This document shows, piece by piece, positions 25,749 to 34,388 of a stretch of DNA of 64,000 bases. The position numbers were made by a program, and so were the translations under genes. This stretch comes from Paludibacter sp. (GTDB taxonomy: Bacteria > Bacteroidota > Bacteroidia > Bacteroidales > Paludibacteraceae). The stretch's first letter is position 1; each line of letters begins with the position of its first letter. The stretch is from assembly GCA_028692715.1 (NCBI GenBank), contig JAQUWU010000002.1, positions 127,340-191,339 of the forward strand. Direction: 5' to 3'. The notes below the pieces were generated by a model. It saw only the letters and a program-made list of their open reading frames with translations. It was not told the origin of the DNA and did not search any database.

Positions 25749-25879
25749 GTCCCCCTGAAACCTGAGAAATTTCTTTAGCGAACACACAGAAATAGAGTAA
25801 TAAGCAAAATGCCTATGCCGATCCGGCGTGGGCTTTTGACTTATCATTTCTGTGTAGCCTTCTCAGGGGCTAGGGGGAC
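25749..25879. repeat. 131-nt multi-stem inverted repeat (structured RNA or palindromic element)
   Basis: Four nested pairings close over the whole span. GTCCCCCT (from 25749) pairs with AGGGGGAC (to 25879). CCTGAGA (25761-25767) pairs with TCTCAGG (25861-25867). ACACAGAAAT (25784-25793) pairs exactly with ATTTCTGTGT (25846-25855). ATAAG..AAAA.GCC (25800-25813) pairs with GGC.TTTT..CTTAT (25831-25844), capped by GCCG-atc-CGGC (25817-25827). An alternative left hairpin, TTCGC/GCGAA, is also possible. The region has no supported reading frame. It may be a noncoding RNA, a palindromic repeat or a folded mobile element. It occupies a 524-bp gap between the ORF6N gene and the helicase gene. Confidence 0.65.
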
Positions 25880-25990
25880 GGGTAGGGATTTAGTCCACGC
25901 TTTTTGCATCTGGGCTTTTCTTATCAGACCAATGGCAGCCGCTCGGCAAGCCATGATACAAAACACAATAATTAATATTATACACTATAC

Positions 25991-26023
25991 AATAAGGGTT
26001 TCACTTTAAGTGAAGCCCTTATT
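25991..26023. repeat. Near-perfect hairpin upstream of the helicase gene
   Basis: AATAAGGGTTTCACTT faces AAGTGAAGCCCTTATT across almost no loop, with one G-T pair. It lies about 100 bases before the helicase ATG. It has no T-run, so a terminator is doubtful; an operator or leader structure is possible. Confidence 0.5.
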
Positions 26024-26124
26024 TGCATGCAATACTGCATCAAACGAAACTGCAACTGCCTTACCACGAAGAGTATTTGATGGCAAGGGGTGTGAAGAAT
26101 GGGAAGAATTAAAATCAATAAACG

Positions 26125-29100
26125 ATGAAAAACACCTTAATCGACAATTCTACGGAAGCACTGAAAATGGATTCGGTGTTGAAGAAATGCATTGCTGACG
26201 AGAAATTTACTGAAATATTAATCGCTACCGGTTACTGGGATTTACCGGGAATGGTGGTTGTTTATGATGAACTTAAAGCATTTTTGGACCGCGAAAACAC
26301 AGTTCTCCGTTTGATAATAGGCAAAGAACCAATGATAAGGCATTACCAACAAGCAGAACCATTAGAAAGAGATGATTTTCCAGGTCAATACCTTAAAACT
26401 GATATTAATAAGCTGGCACTTCAAGATAAATATCAGAAAGTAGTTGACTTATTACTTCAATACTGTAATGCTGAAAACGAAAATTCCAAATTCCAAATCA
26501 GAATATACGGTCAAGGTACTATAGAGCAGTTTCTACATGCAAAATGCTACATTTTTAAAGGAATAGATGATGCCTGTGGTTTAATTGGCAGCTCTAATTT
26601 TACCTTTAAAGGACTGGATGATAATGCAGAACTGAATTACTTAGAAACTGATCCTACACGTGTTACAGCCACTCAAATAGCTGTAGCAAATCAAAAAAGC
26701 CATCTAATGTGGTTCAATGAAAAATGGGAACAAAGTGTAGCTTGGAATCAAGTTTTTTTAGAAGAAGTGCTGAAACCTTCACCGATTGGAAAGAAAGCAA
26801 TTGAGAAAAAAGAAGCTGAACTTACAAAAAAACTTACACCCTACGAAGTGTATATCAAATTCCTCCAATGTCAATGGGGCGATTTTATTGACGAAGAGTG
26901 GACTAATGCCTTGGAAAGTATATTGCCACCAACCATAAAGCGACTGAAATACCAATTATTTGCCGTAAATCAGGCTTATTCAATTATGCATCACCATCAT
27001 GGAGTGATGATTGCCGATGTAGTAGGTTTAGGTAAAACCATGGTGGGCATTATGCTGTTGAAACGGTTCCTTACCGATGCCGACCCCGAAGGTCGCAACC
27101 GAAATATACTGTTAGTAACTCCACCCGCCATTAAAAAATCATGGGTAGAAACTATTGCACTTTTTGACAAAGATCAGGATGATAAAATAGGCAATCATAT
27201 TGAGTTTATTACTACAGGTAGTATAGGTAAATTGACTGAAACTATTGTTGAAGAAGATGAGGAAGACATTGAAAATGAATCCGGTGAGTTTGAAGGAAGT
27301 TTTGACAACAGCAAAAACTACGGGCTGATTTTGATTGACGAAAGTCATAAATTTCGGAATAGTAACACCCAAATGTATCAACAATTGGATGAACTGATTG
27401 GAAATACCTATCCACAACCTTATGTAGTTTTACTTTCGGCAACACCTCAAAATAACAGTCCGGAAGATTTAAAAAACCAGATTTACTTATTTCAACGTGA
27501 GCACAATAATACTACGCTTGAAAAAATTGATGGACGCAAATTAGAAACTTTTTTTGCTGATAAAAACCGAATTTTTAAAGAACACATTAAAAACCGTCAA
27601 TCAAACAACCACGCCTTGATTGAAATGTCGAGAGATATTCGGGAGCGTGTACTTGATTCGTTGGTGGTGCGTCGTACCCGAACTGATATTCGTAAGTTTT
27701 ACGGAGATGACATGCAGGAACTGAAGTTCCCTGAAATAAACGGACCCAATGTATTGAGATACGAAATGGACGAACAATTGAGTCAGTTATTTTTCAAAAC
27801 TATGAACCTGATTGCTTCTTATGACACCGAAACAGGTAAACTGAACTTTGATGATAAACATGGGTTGGGTTTTTATAGGTATCGTGCTATCGAATACATT
27901 GTCAATTCCGAATACAAAAAAAGATACGAAAAACGCAATTTGACTGCTGAAGCGACATCCAAACGGCTTGCACGTATCATGCAAATTTTATTGGTAAAAC
28001 GCCTGGAAAGTAGTTTTAGCGCATTTAAAAGTTCGTTACACAACCTTCAACGCTACACACAAAACATGATTGACATGATTGAAAACAATTGTGTCTTTAT
28101 TTGTCCGGACATTGATGTAAACAAAGAGCTGAATACGGAATTAAAAAACAAAACATTTGATGAATGCTGCGATGATATTCGTTTCAAAATAAAAAGAAAA
28201 GGTGGAAATAATTTTGAATATATCACCAAAGATTTAGATGATGAATATCTAAAAAAACTGAAAGCTGATAAAAAATTGATTGACAAACTTTGTATGGAAT
28301 GGGATGGTACCACTTACGACCCAAAACTCATCAAATTCCTCGATGAATTAGACAAAACACTTTTTGGCGAAATTAATAATCCACACGGGTACGACCCGAA
28401 AAAGTTAGTCATTTTTACCGAAGCCATTGACACTGTAAAAGAACTAAAAAGACACATTGAAGGCAGAACGAAATATAGGGTGATGGCTATTACTGCTGAG
28501 AATCGCGATGCGATGAGCGATAAAATTAAAGCCAACTTTGATGCCAATGCCGATATAAAACAAGATGATTATGACATTATAATCACCACCGAAGTATTGT
28601 CCGAAGGTGTAAACTTACACCGAAGCAATGTAATAGTTAATTACGATACGCCATGGAATTCTACCCGATTGATGCAACGTATAGGGCGTGTAAACCGGAT
28701 AGGCTCTAAAGAAGATTTTGTACATGTGTTTAATTTTTTTCCTACGGCACAAAGCGATGCACAGATTGATCTTGTACACAAAGCTCACACCAAATTACAG
28801 GCATTTCACAGCCTTTTCGGCGAAGATAACCGCGTGTACAGCGACAATGAAGAAGTAGAATCCTATGGACAAGATCCGCTGACCCTTCAACATTTGGTGG
28901 AGGGAGAAGAATCTCCGCTTGAAAAATACATTGCTGAGCTCAAACAATTCAAACTTAACTATCCCGAAGAATATGAAAGGATAAGTCAACTCAACGAACA
29001 TTTGTTTGTAGGTAATGCTTTCCCAACCGATGAATCGCTCTTTTTGATTCGTGGACTTAGCAATAATGGCTTATGTGTTTCGGTGAATAAAAATGGAATC

Positions 29101-29580
29101 CCAAAAGATATCCCCGTAATTGAAATGGCTGAGAAAATTCAATGTACGCCAGATACTGTTTCAACCACTTTACCTGAAAATTGGGACGTAATCCAACAAA
29201 AAGCATTGGACGAATTCAACAATTTTTTCAATAAAATGCGTACCGGAAGAGAACAAAAAAGAATCACTAAGGAAGCATTAGAAATTGTACAAAAAAAATT
29301 ATTACGCCATTACGATTTCAAACCAGAAGTAAAGGAATTGCTGGTGAAAGCCGATAAACTTATCCGAAAGGGCGATTTGCATCTGTCCCGAAAAATTATA
29401 CGATTTTACGAGTTAACGGTGAATCCACAACTAACGCTTTTTGATACAAATCTGGAAGAATTGGAAGCCCTACTTGAAAAAGAGATGGAAGCTGTTCGAC
29501 AACGGGTTATTATCGACTTAAACGGACAACCAACGATTACATTGGGAGTAGGAATGAATGTACTGCCCCAAACCTCCTAA
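26125..29580 (+). CDS. Phospholipase-D-like nuclease fused to SNF2-type helicase (defence/restriction)
   Basis: The 1151-residue protein has two parts. Residues 1-190 form a PLD-like domain with HAKCYIF (His138, Lys140) and GSSNFT; there is one such motif, so a dimer would be needed for a full active site. Residues about 270-950 form a superfamily-2 helicase/translocase: Walker A VGLGKT (from Val300), DESH (405-408), LSATPQNN, and a C-terminal lobe with EVLSEGVNLHRS and the arginine block MQRIGRVNRIGS. The C-terminal 200 residues are unassigned. The adenine methylase gene follows after 117 bases. The pair resembles DrmD plus DrmMI of class 1 DISARM, with a DrmC-like nuclease fused. Restriction of unmodified DNA is inferred. 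Confidence 0.85.
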   Translation: MKNTLIDNSTEALKMDSVLKKCIADEKFTEILIATGYWDLPGMVVVYDELKAFLDRENTVLRLIIGKEPMIRHYQQAEPLERDDFPGQYLKTDINKLALQDKYQKVVDLLLQYCNAENENSKFQIRIYGQGTIEQFLHAKCYIFKGIDDACGLIGSSNFTFKGLDDNAELNYLETDPTRVTATQIAVANQKSHLMWFNEKWEQSVAWNQVFLEEVLKPSPIGKKAIEKKEAELTKKLTPYEVYIKFLQCQWGDFIDEEWTNALESILPPTIKRLKYQLFAVNQAYSIMHHHHGVMIADVVGLGKTMVGIMLLKRFLTDADPEGRNRNILLVTPPAIKKSWVETIALFDKDQDDKIGNHIEFITTGSIGKLTETIVEEDEEDIENESGEFEGSFDNSKNYGLILIDESHKFRNSNTQMYQQLDELIGNTYPQPYVVLLSATPQNNSPEDLKNQIYLFQREHNNTTLEKIDGRKLETFFADKNRIFKEHIKNRQSNNHALIEMSRDIRERVLDSLVVRRTRTDIRKFYGDDMQELKFPEINGPNVLRYEMDEQLSQLFFKTMNLIASYDTETGKLNFDDKHGLGFYRYRAIEYIVNSEYKKRYEKRNLTAEATSKRLARIMQILLVKRLESSFSAFKSSLHNLQRYTQNMIDMIENNCVFICPDIDVNKELNTELKNKTFDECCDDIRFKIKRKGGNNFEYITKDLDDEYLKKLKADKKLIDKLCMEWDGTTYDPKLIKFLDELDKTLFGEINNPHGYDPKKLVIFTEAIDTVKELKRHIEGRTKYRVMAITAENRDAMSDKIKANFDANADIKQDDYDIIITTEVLSEGVNLHRSNVIVNYDTPWNSTRLMQRIGRVNRIGSKEDFVHVFNFFPTAQSDAQIDLVHKAHTKLQAFHSLFGEDNRVYSDNEEVESYGQDPLTLQHLVEGEESPLEKYIAELKQFKLNYPEEYERISQLNEHLFVGNAFPTDESLFLIRGLSNNGLCVSVNKNGIPKDIPVIEMAEKIQCTPDTVSTTLPENWDVIQQKALDEFNNFFNKMRTGREQKRITKEALEIVQKKLLRHYDFKPEVKELLVKADKLIRKGDLHLSRKIIRFYELTVNPQLTLFDTNLEELEALLEKEMEAVRQRVIIDLNGQPTITLGVGMNVLPQTS

Positions 29581-29662
29581 TGGGATTTTAAAGAGTGGTT
29601 TACATAATACTCCTTAATTAAAGAAATTCTAAGAAAAAATATAAAATAGTAGTAACTCACAT

Positions 29663-29683
29663 CTCCTTCAGGGGCTTGGGGCG
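29663..29683. repeat. Half-copy of the right arm of the 25.8-kb inverted repeat
   Basis: CTCCTTCAGGGGCTTGGGGCG resembles the right arm of the large hairpin at 25858-25880 (CCTTCTCAGGGGCTAGGGGG). It lies 15 bases before the methylase ATG. No matching left arm is nearby. The two copies bracket the helicase gene. Confidence 0.4.
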
Positions 29684-29697
29684 AATAAATCAACAAT

Positions 29698-32600
29698 ATG
29701 GAAGATTTCAAGACGTTTTTTGAACATGACTATCAAGGCATTAATGCATTTGTTGAGAAAATAATAATACCGGTATTCGGGAACAACTTTGCAACTAACG
29801 ACGAAGATATTTTACATTCCAATCCCAATTACAAAGCGGCAGCCGACCGTGCCAATATCGTATCTATTAAACGATTTGGAACTTGCCACAATCTGGATGT
29901 CCCTATGGATTTTTTTGATATTACTTTGTCCGAATCAGTTCGATTGGCTTATTCACGTGTCAGCATTCAGGCATTAGTGCGTCAACTGATGGAAACTTAT
30001 TCGGCAGCACTGATTGTTTTCCATTATCCTGATAATAAAGGAGATTGGCGGGTATCGTATGTATCAAAAGGAAGTAATGTTACTGATTCAACAACTGCAA
30101 GACGTTACACCTATCTATTAGGTAAAAATCAAACTTGCCGTACGGCAGCTTTGCGATTTGAGGAACTTAAAAAGGATGAAAAAACACACGAAAATATTAC
30201 ATCTGCCTTCTCTGTAGAAAAACTCAGCGATGATTTCTTTGAAAAATATCGGGACATTTATGCTGACTTTGTACAATTTATTACCGGAAAAAGGTACGAA
30301 AAGGAAAAAGGTAAATGGGTAGAAAATATTATTAAAGAACCAGATGAACAATTGAATAGTTCATTTGAGGGGAATGAAAAAGTTGTACGTGACTACGTAA
30401 AGAAAATGTTGGGCCGATTGGTTTTTTTACAATTCCTACAGAAGAAAGGGTGGTTAGGTGTACCTTTAGAAAAAGCCTGGGGTGAAGGTGATCAACATTT
30501 TCTTCAAAATCTTTTTAAAAATAGTGAACAGCAAGATGATTTTCTGGATGCTGTATTGGAACCTTTGTTATTTGAAACATTAAACGATGGTGAACGTCCA
30601 AACGAAATAGCACATTCAAGTTTAGGTGAGAATATTAAAATACCCTACTTGAATGGTGGGTTATTCGAAAGGGATGATTTAGATAAGAAAAGAGTTATTT
30701 TCCCAGCATATTTGTTCGCAAGATTGTTTCAATTCTTTAGCGAATTTAACTTCACCATTGACGAAAACGATCCGAATGATGCTGAAGTTGGTGTTGACCC
30801 TGAAATGCTTGGGCGAATTTTCGAAAACTTACTGGAAGATAACAAAGATAAAGGTGCTTTTTATACTCCAAAGGAAATTGTACAATACATGTGTCGTGAA
30901 TCGTTGATTGCTTATCTGACAACCGATAACGAAGATCTAAATAAACCAATAAAAGAATTAGTTCTACAACACAATACAGAGCAACTTAAAGAAGAGCAAA
31001 AATTACTCTTAGATCGCAAACTTAAAGAAGTAAAAGTGTGCGATCCGGCTATTGGTTCAGGTGCTTTCCCTATGGGTATGCTGAATGAAATTTATAAATG
31101 CCGCATTGCTATAGAAGGTAAAACCGAAAATGCTGTTGATATCAAAAAACATATTATTCAGCAAAGCATATACGGAGTAGATATAGAAAAAGGTGCAGTG
31201 GATATTGCTCGACTTCGATTTTGGTTAGCATTAGTGGTAGATGAAGAAAAACCACAACCACTGCCAAACCTTGATTATAAAATAATGCAAGGAGACAGTT
31301 TAATAGAAAAATTTGAAGGTGTTGATCTAAGTAAGATTACAATAAAAAACAATAAAGAGACTCTCAAAGATTTATTTGGAAATATAGTAAATCCGCAAAT
31401 GACATTATCGTGGACAGAGGACGAACAAAAACAAGATGACATTTTACTATCTATGAGAGATTATTTCAATACGAATAATCATGATAAAAAGGATGAATTA
31501 AGACAACAAATTGACAAACAAATATCCGAATATATAATTTCGTATTGCTCAGGAAATATGGATATTGCATTGAAAGTAAATAAATTAAATTTAAACAAAA
31601 AGCCATTCTTTCTTTGGCATTTATATTTTGCAGATGTTTTTAGTTCTATTAAAAACGGATTTGATATTGTAATTGGAAATCCACCTTATGTTGAAGCAAA
31701 GAAACTTAAAACAATATCAAGTAAACTTAAGAACTATGAAGTGTATTCAGGTACAGCCGACTTAAGTTTATATTTCTTCGAAAAAGGCCTAAATCTGTGT
31801 ACAGCAAAAGGATATTTGTGTTATATAAGTACGAATAAATTCTTTAATACTGGTTATGGGAAACCTTTAAGGGGCTATTTATTGAAAAACAAAATTGAGC
31901 AAATGATTAATTTTGAGCAAGTAGAAGTATTCGACAAAGTATTGGTGTCGAGTGTCATTTGTGGTATTTCAAAAAAAGAACCTAAAAAAACAAATAAATT
32001 TATTTATAAGAAATTTTATAAACTTAAACACAAGGAGTTTAAAAAGAAATTTCTAGAAGGTATAGAAAATCCTACTTTTTACAAACAATCCAATCTAGAT
32101 GCAAATGAGTGGTCTTTTGCAGATAACGTAGGATTATCATTAAAGCTAAAAATTGAAAATAGTGCAAAAGTCTTGAAAAAAGTAGAAGGTATTATTGTAA
32201 ATAGAGGTGTTACAACGGGATTTAATCCAGCATTTATTATTGATAATGTGACAAAAGAAAATTTTAGTAACAAAGATACTTCAAGCGAATCTATAATAAA
32301 AACACTACTTCAAGGTCGGAATGTTAGAAAGTGGTATTTTAATAAAAGTACCGAGAATCTGATATTTACAAAACAAGGGATTGATATAGATTTACATAAG
32401 CCAATTAAAGAGCATTTATTTAATTATTTTGAAGATTTAAATCCCAGAACAGAAGATGATATTGATAGCAAAAGGGGAAGAAAACCGGGATCATATAAAT
32501 GGTATGAAATCCAAGATAATACAGCATATTACAAGGAATTTGAAGTAGCTGAAAAAATAATTTGGGGCTTAACAGCAGATAAATGGGCATTTGCATATGA

Positions 32601-32994
32601 TGCTGAACAACATTATTTACCAAGCAATGGCTATATTTTAACTTCTAAAACAATACCAATCAAATACTTACTTGCTATACTCAACAGTAACCTTATGAAG
32701 TATTATTTTGGGTTTATTGGTATTATGACAGCTGGCGGAGCTTATACACTTAAACATGCTACAATTTTACAATTACCGATTAAAATTGCAAATAATCAAA
32801 ATAAGTTTATTGAAATTGTAGACGAAATCCTCTTATTGAAAAATCAAAACATTGAACACGAAACTTTTAAACAAGAATTAGAATTAGATGCATATGTTTA
32901 CAAACTCTACGAATTAACTTATGCTGAAGTAAAGACAGTAGATCCTGAATTTGGGTTGAGTGAGGAGGAGTATGCAGCTTTAAAAATCGAATAA
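29698..32994 (+). CDS. Eco57I-class N6-adenine DNA methyltransferase (type IIG/DISARM-like)
   Basis: The 1098-residue protein has an N-terminal domain of about 330 residues typical of large defence methylases (YVSKGSNVTDSTTARRYTYL). A catalytic core follows: GAFYTPKEIVQYM, SAM-binding motif DPAIGSGAF at 449-457, GVDIEKGAVDIARLRFWLAL, and catalytic NPPY at 661-664. The C-terminal third, with WGLTADKWAFAYD and the GGAYTLKHATILQLPI block, is TaqI/Eco57I-like and probably recognises the target. It should methylate adenine in a specific site to protect self DNA. I see no PD-(D/E)XK nuclease motif in the N-terminal part, so the partner helicase's PLD domain may be the nuclease (inference). The next gene starts after one base. 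Confidence 0.9.
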   Translation: MEDFKTFFEHDYQGINAFVEKIIIPVFGNNFATNDEDILHSNPNYKAAADRANIVSIKRFGTCHNLDVPMDFFDITLSESVRLAYSRVSIQALVRQLMETYSAALIVFHYPDNKGDWRVSYVSKGSNVTDSTTARRYTYLLGKNQTCRTAALRFEELKKDEKTHENITSAFSVEKLSDDFFEKYRDIYADFVQFITGKRYEKEKGKWVENIIKEPDEQLNSSFEGNEKVVRDYVKKMLGRLVFLQFLQKKGWLGVPLEKAWGEGDQHFLQNLFKNSEQQDDFLDAVLEPLLFETLNDGERPNEIAHSSLGENIKIPYLNGGLFERDDLDKKRVIFPAYLFARLFQFFSEFNFTIDENDPNDAEVGVDPEMLGRIFENLLEDNKDKGAFYTPKEIVQYMCRESLIAYLTTDNEDLNKPIKELVLQHNTEQLKEEQKLLLDRKLKEVKVCDPAIGSGAFPMGMLNEIYKCRIAIEGKTENAVDIKKHIIQQSIYGVDIEKGAVDIARLRFWLALVVDEEKPQPLPNLDYKIMQGDSLIEKFEGVDLSKITIKNNKETLKDLFGNIVNPQMTLSWTEDEQKQDDILLSMRDYFNTNNHDKKDELRQQIDKQISEYIISYCSGNMDIALKVNKLNLNKKPFFLWHLYFADVFSSIKNGFDIVIGNPPYVEAKKLKTISSKLKNYEVYSGTADLSLYFFEKGLNLCTAKGYLCYISTNKFFNTGYGKPLRGYLLKNKIEQMINFEQVEVFDKVLVSSVICGISKKEPKKTNKFIYKKFYKLKHKEFKKKFLEGIENPTFYKQSNLDANEWSFADNVGLSLKLKIENSAKVLKKVEGIIVNRGVTTGFNPAFIIDNVTKENFSNKDTSSESIIKTLLQGRNVRKWYFNKSTENLIFTKQGIDIDLHKPIKEHLFNYFEDLNPRTEDDIDSKRGRKPGSYKWYEIQDNTAYYKEFEVAEKIIWGLTADKWAFAYDAEQHYLPSNGYILTSKTIPIKYLLAILNSNLMKYYFGFIGIMTAGGAYTLKHATILQLPIKIANNQNKFIEIVDEILLLKNQNIEHETFKQELELDAYVYKLYELTYAEVKTVDPEFGLSEEEYAALKIE

Positions 32995-32995
32995 A

Positions 32996-33220
32996 ATGCA
33001 AAATATGGAAATTCAGAACAAAGAACTTTATCAACAAATAACTGACTATATTTTAGGGAGATATAGTTATTTAATCAAACATGAAGATTATATATGGTTT
33101 GGCAAAGCGTCATTTAGTGTAAAAATGCTAGCGGATTGCTCTTATGAAACTTTACATAATAATCCAACAAAAAAGATGGAGGAAATAGTTGCTTTTACAT
33201 TTGATTATCTATGCACTTAA
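32996..33220 (+). CDS. Small hypothetical protein in the defence operon
   Basis: This 74-residue frame begins one base after the methylase stop and ends 19 bases before the ATG of the next gene. It reads MQNMEIQNKELYQQITDYILGRYSYLIK, a likely amphipathic helix, then a Trp- and Phe-containing segment. I do not recognise a family. The tight spacing on both sides supports a real gene. A second in-frame ATG at residue 4 is an alternative start. Confidence 0.6.
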   Translation: MQNMEIQNKELYQQITDYILGRYSYLIKHEDYIWFGKASFSVKMLADCSYETLHNNPTKKMEEIVAFTFDYLCT

Positions 33221-33239
33221 TAAAATACAAAAAAATATC

Positions 33240-33875
33240 ATGAGCAAACTTGAAACCCTGTACAATTCCATAGAAGGATTGAAAGAATTAGGTTTACCGC
33301 TAAATGAAGAAACCCTGAAAGCGGTAGATAATCTGGAAGAAGAACTAATAAAGAATGAAGTAATTCCACGTCTATCTAGCAGTATAGAACCTATTATTAC
33401 ACAGATTCAACGGCCAATCGTACTGGTGGTAGATTATGTACCAGGAGAGTCGCTAAGCGTTCGCCTTACCCGCAAGCGTGTAATCATGGACGAGAGCGAA
33501 ACCAAAGAATACTCCTTAGCTCCCAAAACTAAAGAGCATGAAAAGAAAACGGATAAAACCATTACCTCTTCACCCAAATCGGCATGGACGGGGCTAATGG
33601 TTACTTTCCCCAATGGCAAAGTTATTAATAACCGTTATGCTTATGAAACATTGATTGAAGTAGTAGAAAAAGTGGGAGTTCAGAAAGTAGAATCATTAGG
33701 ATTAAAACATCTTGGTTTGGATTTCATCTCTAAAAAACGTGATGATTTCTACAATCAGCACGAACTTCCGGGTGGTTACCTTATTCTAACCCATTCCTCC
33801 ACCGATAAAAAGAAAAGACAGATTGAAGAAATATCACAGAAATTGAATCTTGAATTAAAAGTAGAAGTAGTTTAA
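33240..33875 (+). CDS. Hypothetical protein with a conserved basic C-terminal module, defence operon
   Basis: I choose the ATG at 33240 (MSKLETLYNSIEGLKELGLPLNEE), giving 211 residues. The frame extends upstream to 33189, but that would overlap the previous gene. An N-terminal helical part (1-55) precedes a beta-rich stretch and a hydrophilic linker (about 105-135). A compact C-terminal module follows: AWTGLMVTFPNGKVINNRYAYETLIEVVEKVG, then GGYLILTHSSTDKKKRQIEEISQKLNL. I have an impression of similar modules next to restriction genes, but I cannot name the family, so treat it as unassigned. The cationic, order-rich C-terminus is compatible with DNA binding (inference). Confidence 0.75.
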   Translation: MSKLETLYNSIEGLKELGLPLNEETLKAVDNLEEELIKNEVIPRLSSSIEPIITQIQRPIVLVVDYVPGESLSVRLTRKRVIMDESETKEYSLAPKTKEHEKKTDKTITSSPKSAWTGLMVTFPNGKVINNRYAYETLIEVVEKVGVQKVESLGLKHLGLDFISKKRDDFYNQHELPGGYLILTHSSTDKKKRQIEEISQKLNLELKVEVV

Positions 33876-33885
33876 ACTTAATAGT

Positions 33886-34374
33886 ATGGAAGAATTTTTA
33901 TTTAATATTTGGTTTATTGTTGATATTGGTACAAACCTATCAACACATTGCTATATAAGACCATACAATTTAAGTGGAGATGATGAAGAAAAACTAAAAG
34001 TATTGCATATTCTTGCTGAAACAGATTTCAAATCATGCGAAAGAATAAGTTTTTCTGAAAAAATGAATGCAATATATGGCAACGGTCAGGCTTTAGAAGG
34101 TTATGGTCACATATCAGTAATTAAGAATTATTTTGAATTAAATTTTGAGTTTTTTGTACGTAAAGCTGAAGAGCAACTTCCAGTTTTAGTCAAGTTTGAA
34201 GGAGATGGTAATGGAAAAAATGAAACAATAAAACAAACCTTACCAGAAAGCCCGCTTTTTGTGATGACAATGCTTTTCGAAAATGAATATGGTGAAATGA
34301 AACCATACACATCAAACGAAAATATTACATGGATTGAGTTAGAAAAAATCCGATTGAATGTGAAACGTGAATAA
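33886..34374 (+). CDS. Hypothetical protein, last gene of the defence operon
   Basis: This 162-residue acidic soluble protein starts 10 bases after the preceding gene, so it belongs to the same operon. It opens MEEFLFNIWFIVDIGTNLSTHCYIRPYNL and has no signal peptide or membrane segment. I do not recognise a family or motif. The fold looks mixed alpha/beta from alternating hydrophobic stretches. A 711-bp gap follows. Confidence 0.65.
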   Translation: MEEFLFNIWFIVDIGTNLSTHCYIRPYNLSGDDEEKLKVLHILAETDFKSCERISFSEKMNAIYGNGQALEGYGHISVIKNYFELNFEFFVRKAEEQLPVLVKFEGDGNGKNETIKQTLPESPLFVMTMLFENEYGEMKPYTSNENITWIELEKIRLNVKRE

Positions 34375-34388
34375 TACGAATAGATTAA

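Noticed and set aside
25809-26009. 66-codon frame across the large palindrome
   Set aside because: Its sequence is dictated by the inverted-repeat arms, and it has no recognisable protein pattern.
25749-26023. CRISPR array or retron RNA upstream of the helicase
   Set aside because: There are no regularly spaced direct repeats, and no reverse transcriptase or cas gene is in the window.
26010-26198. 62-codon frame overlapping the helicase start
   Set aside because: It begins with GTG inside a hairpin and overlaps the start of the helicase frame; no support for translation.
26125-32994. Complete DISARM or BREX locus
   Set aside because: No DrmA, DrmB, PglZ, BrxC or BrxL-like gene is present; only DrmD- and DrmMI-like parts can be argued.
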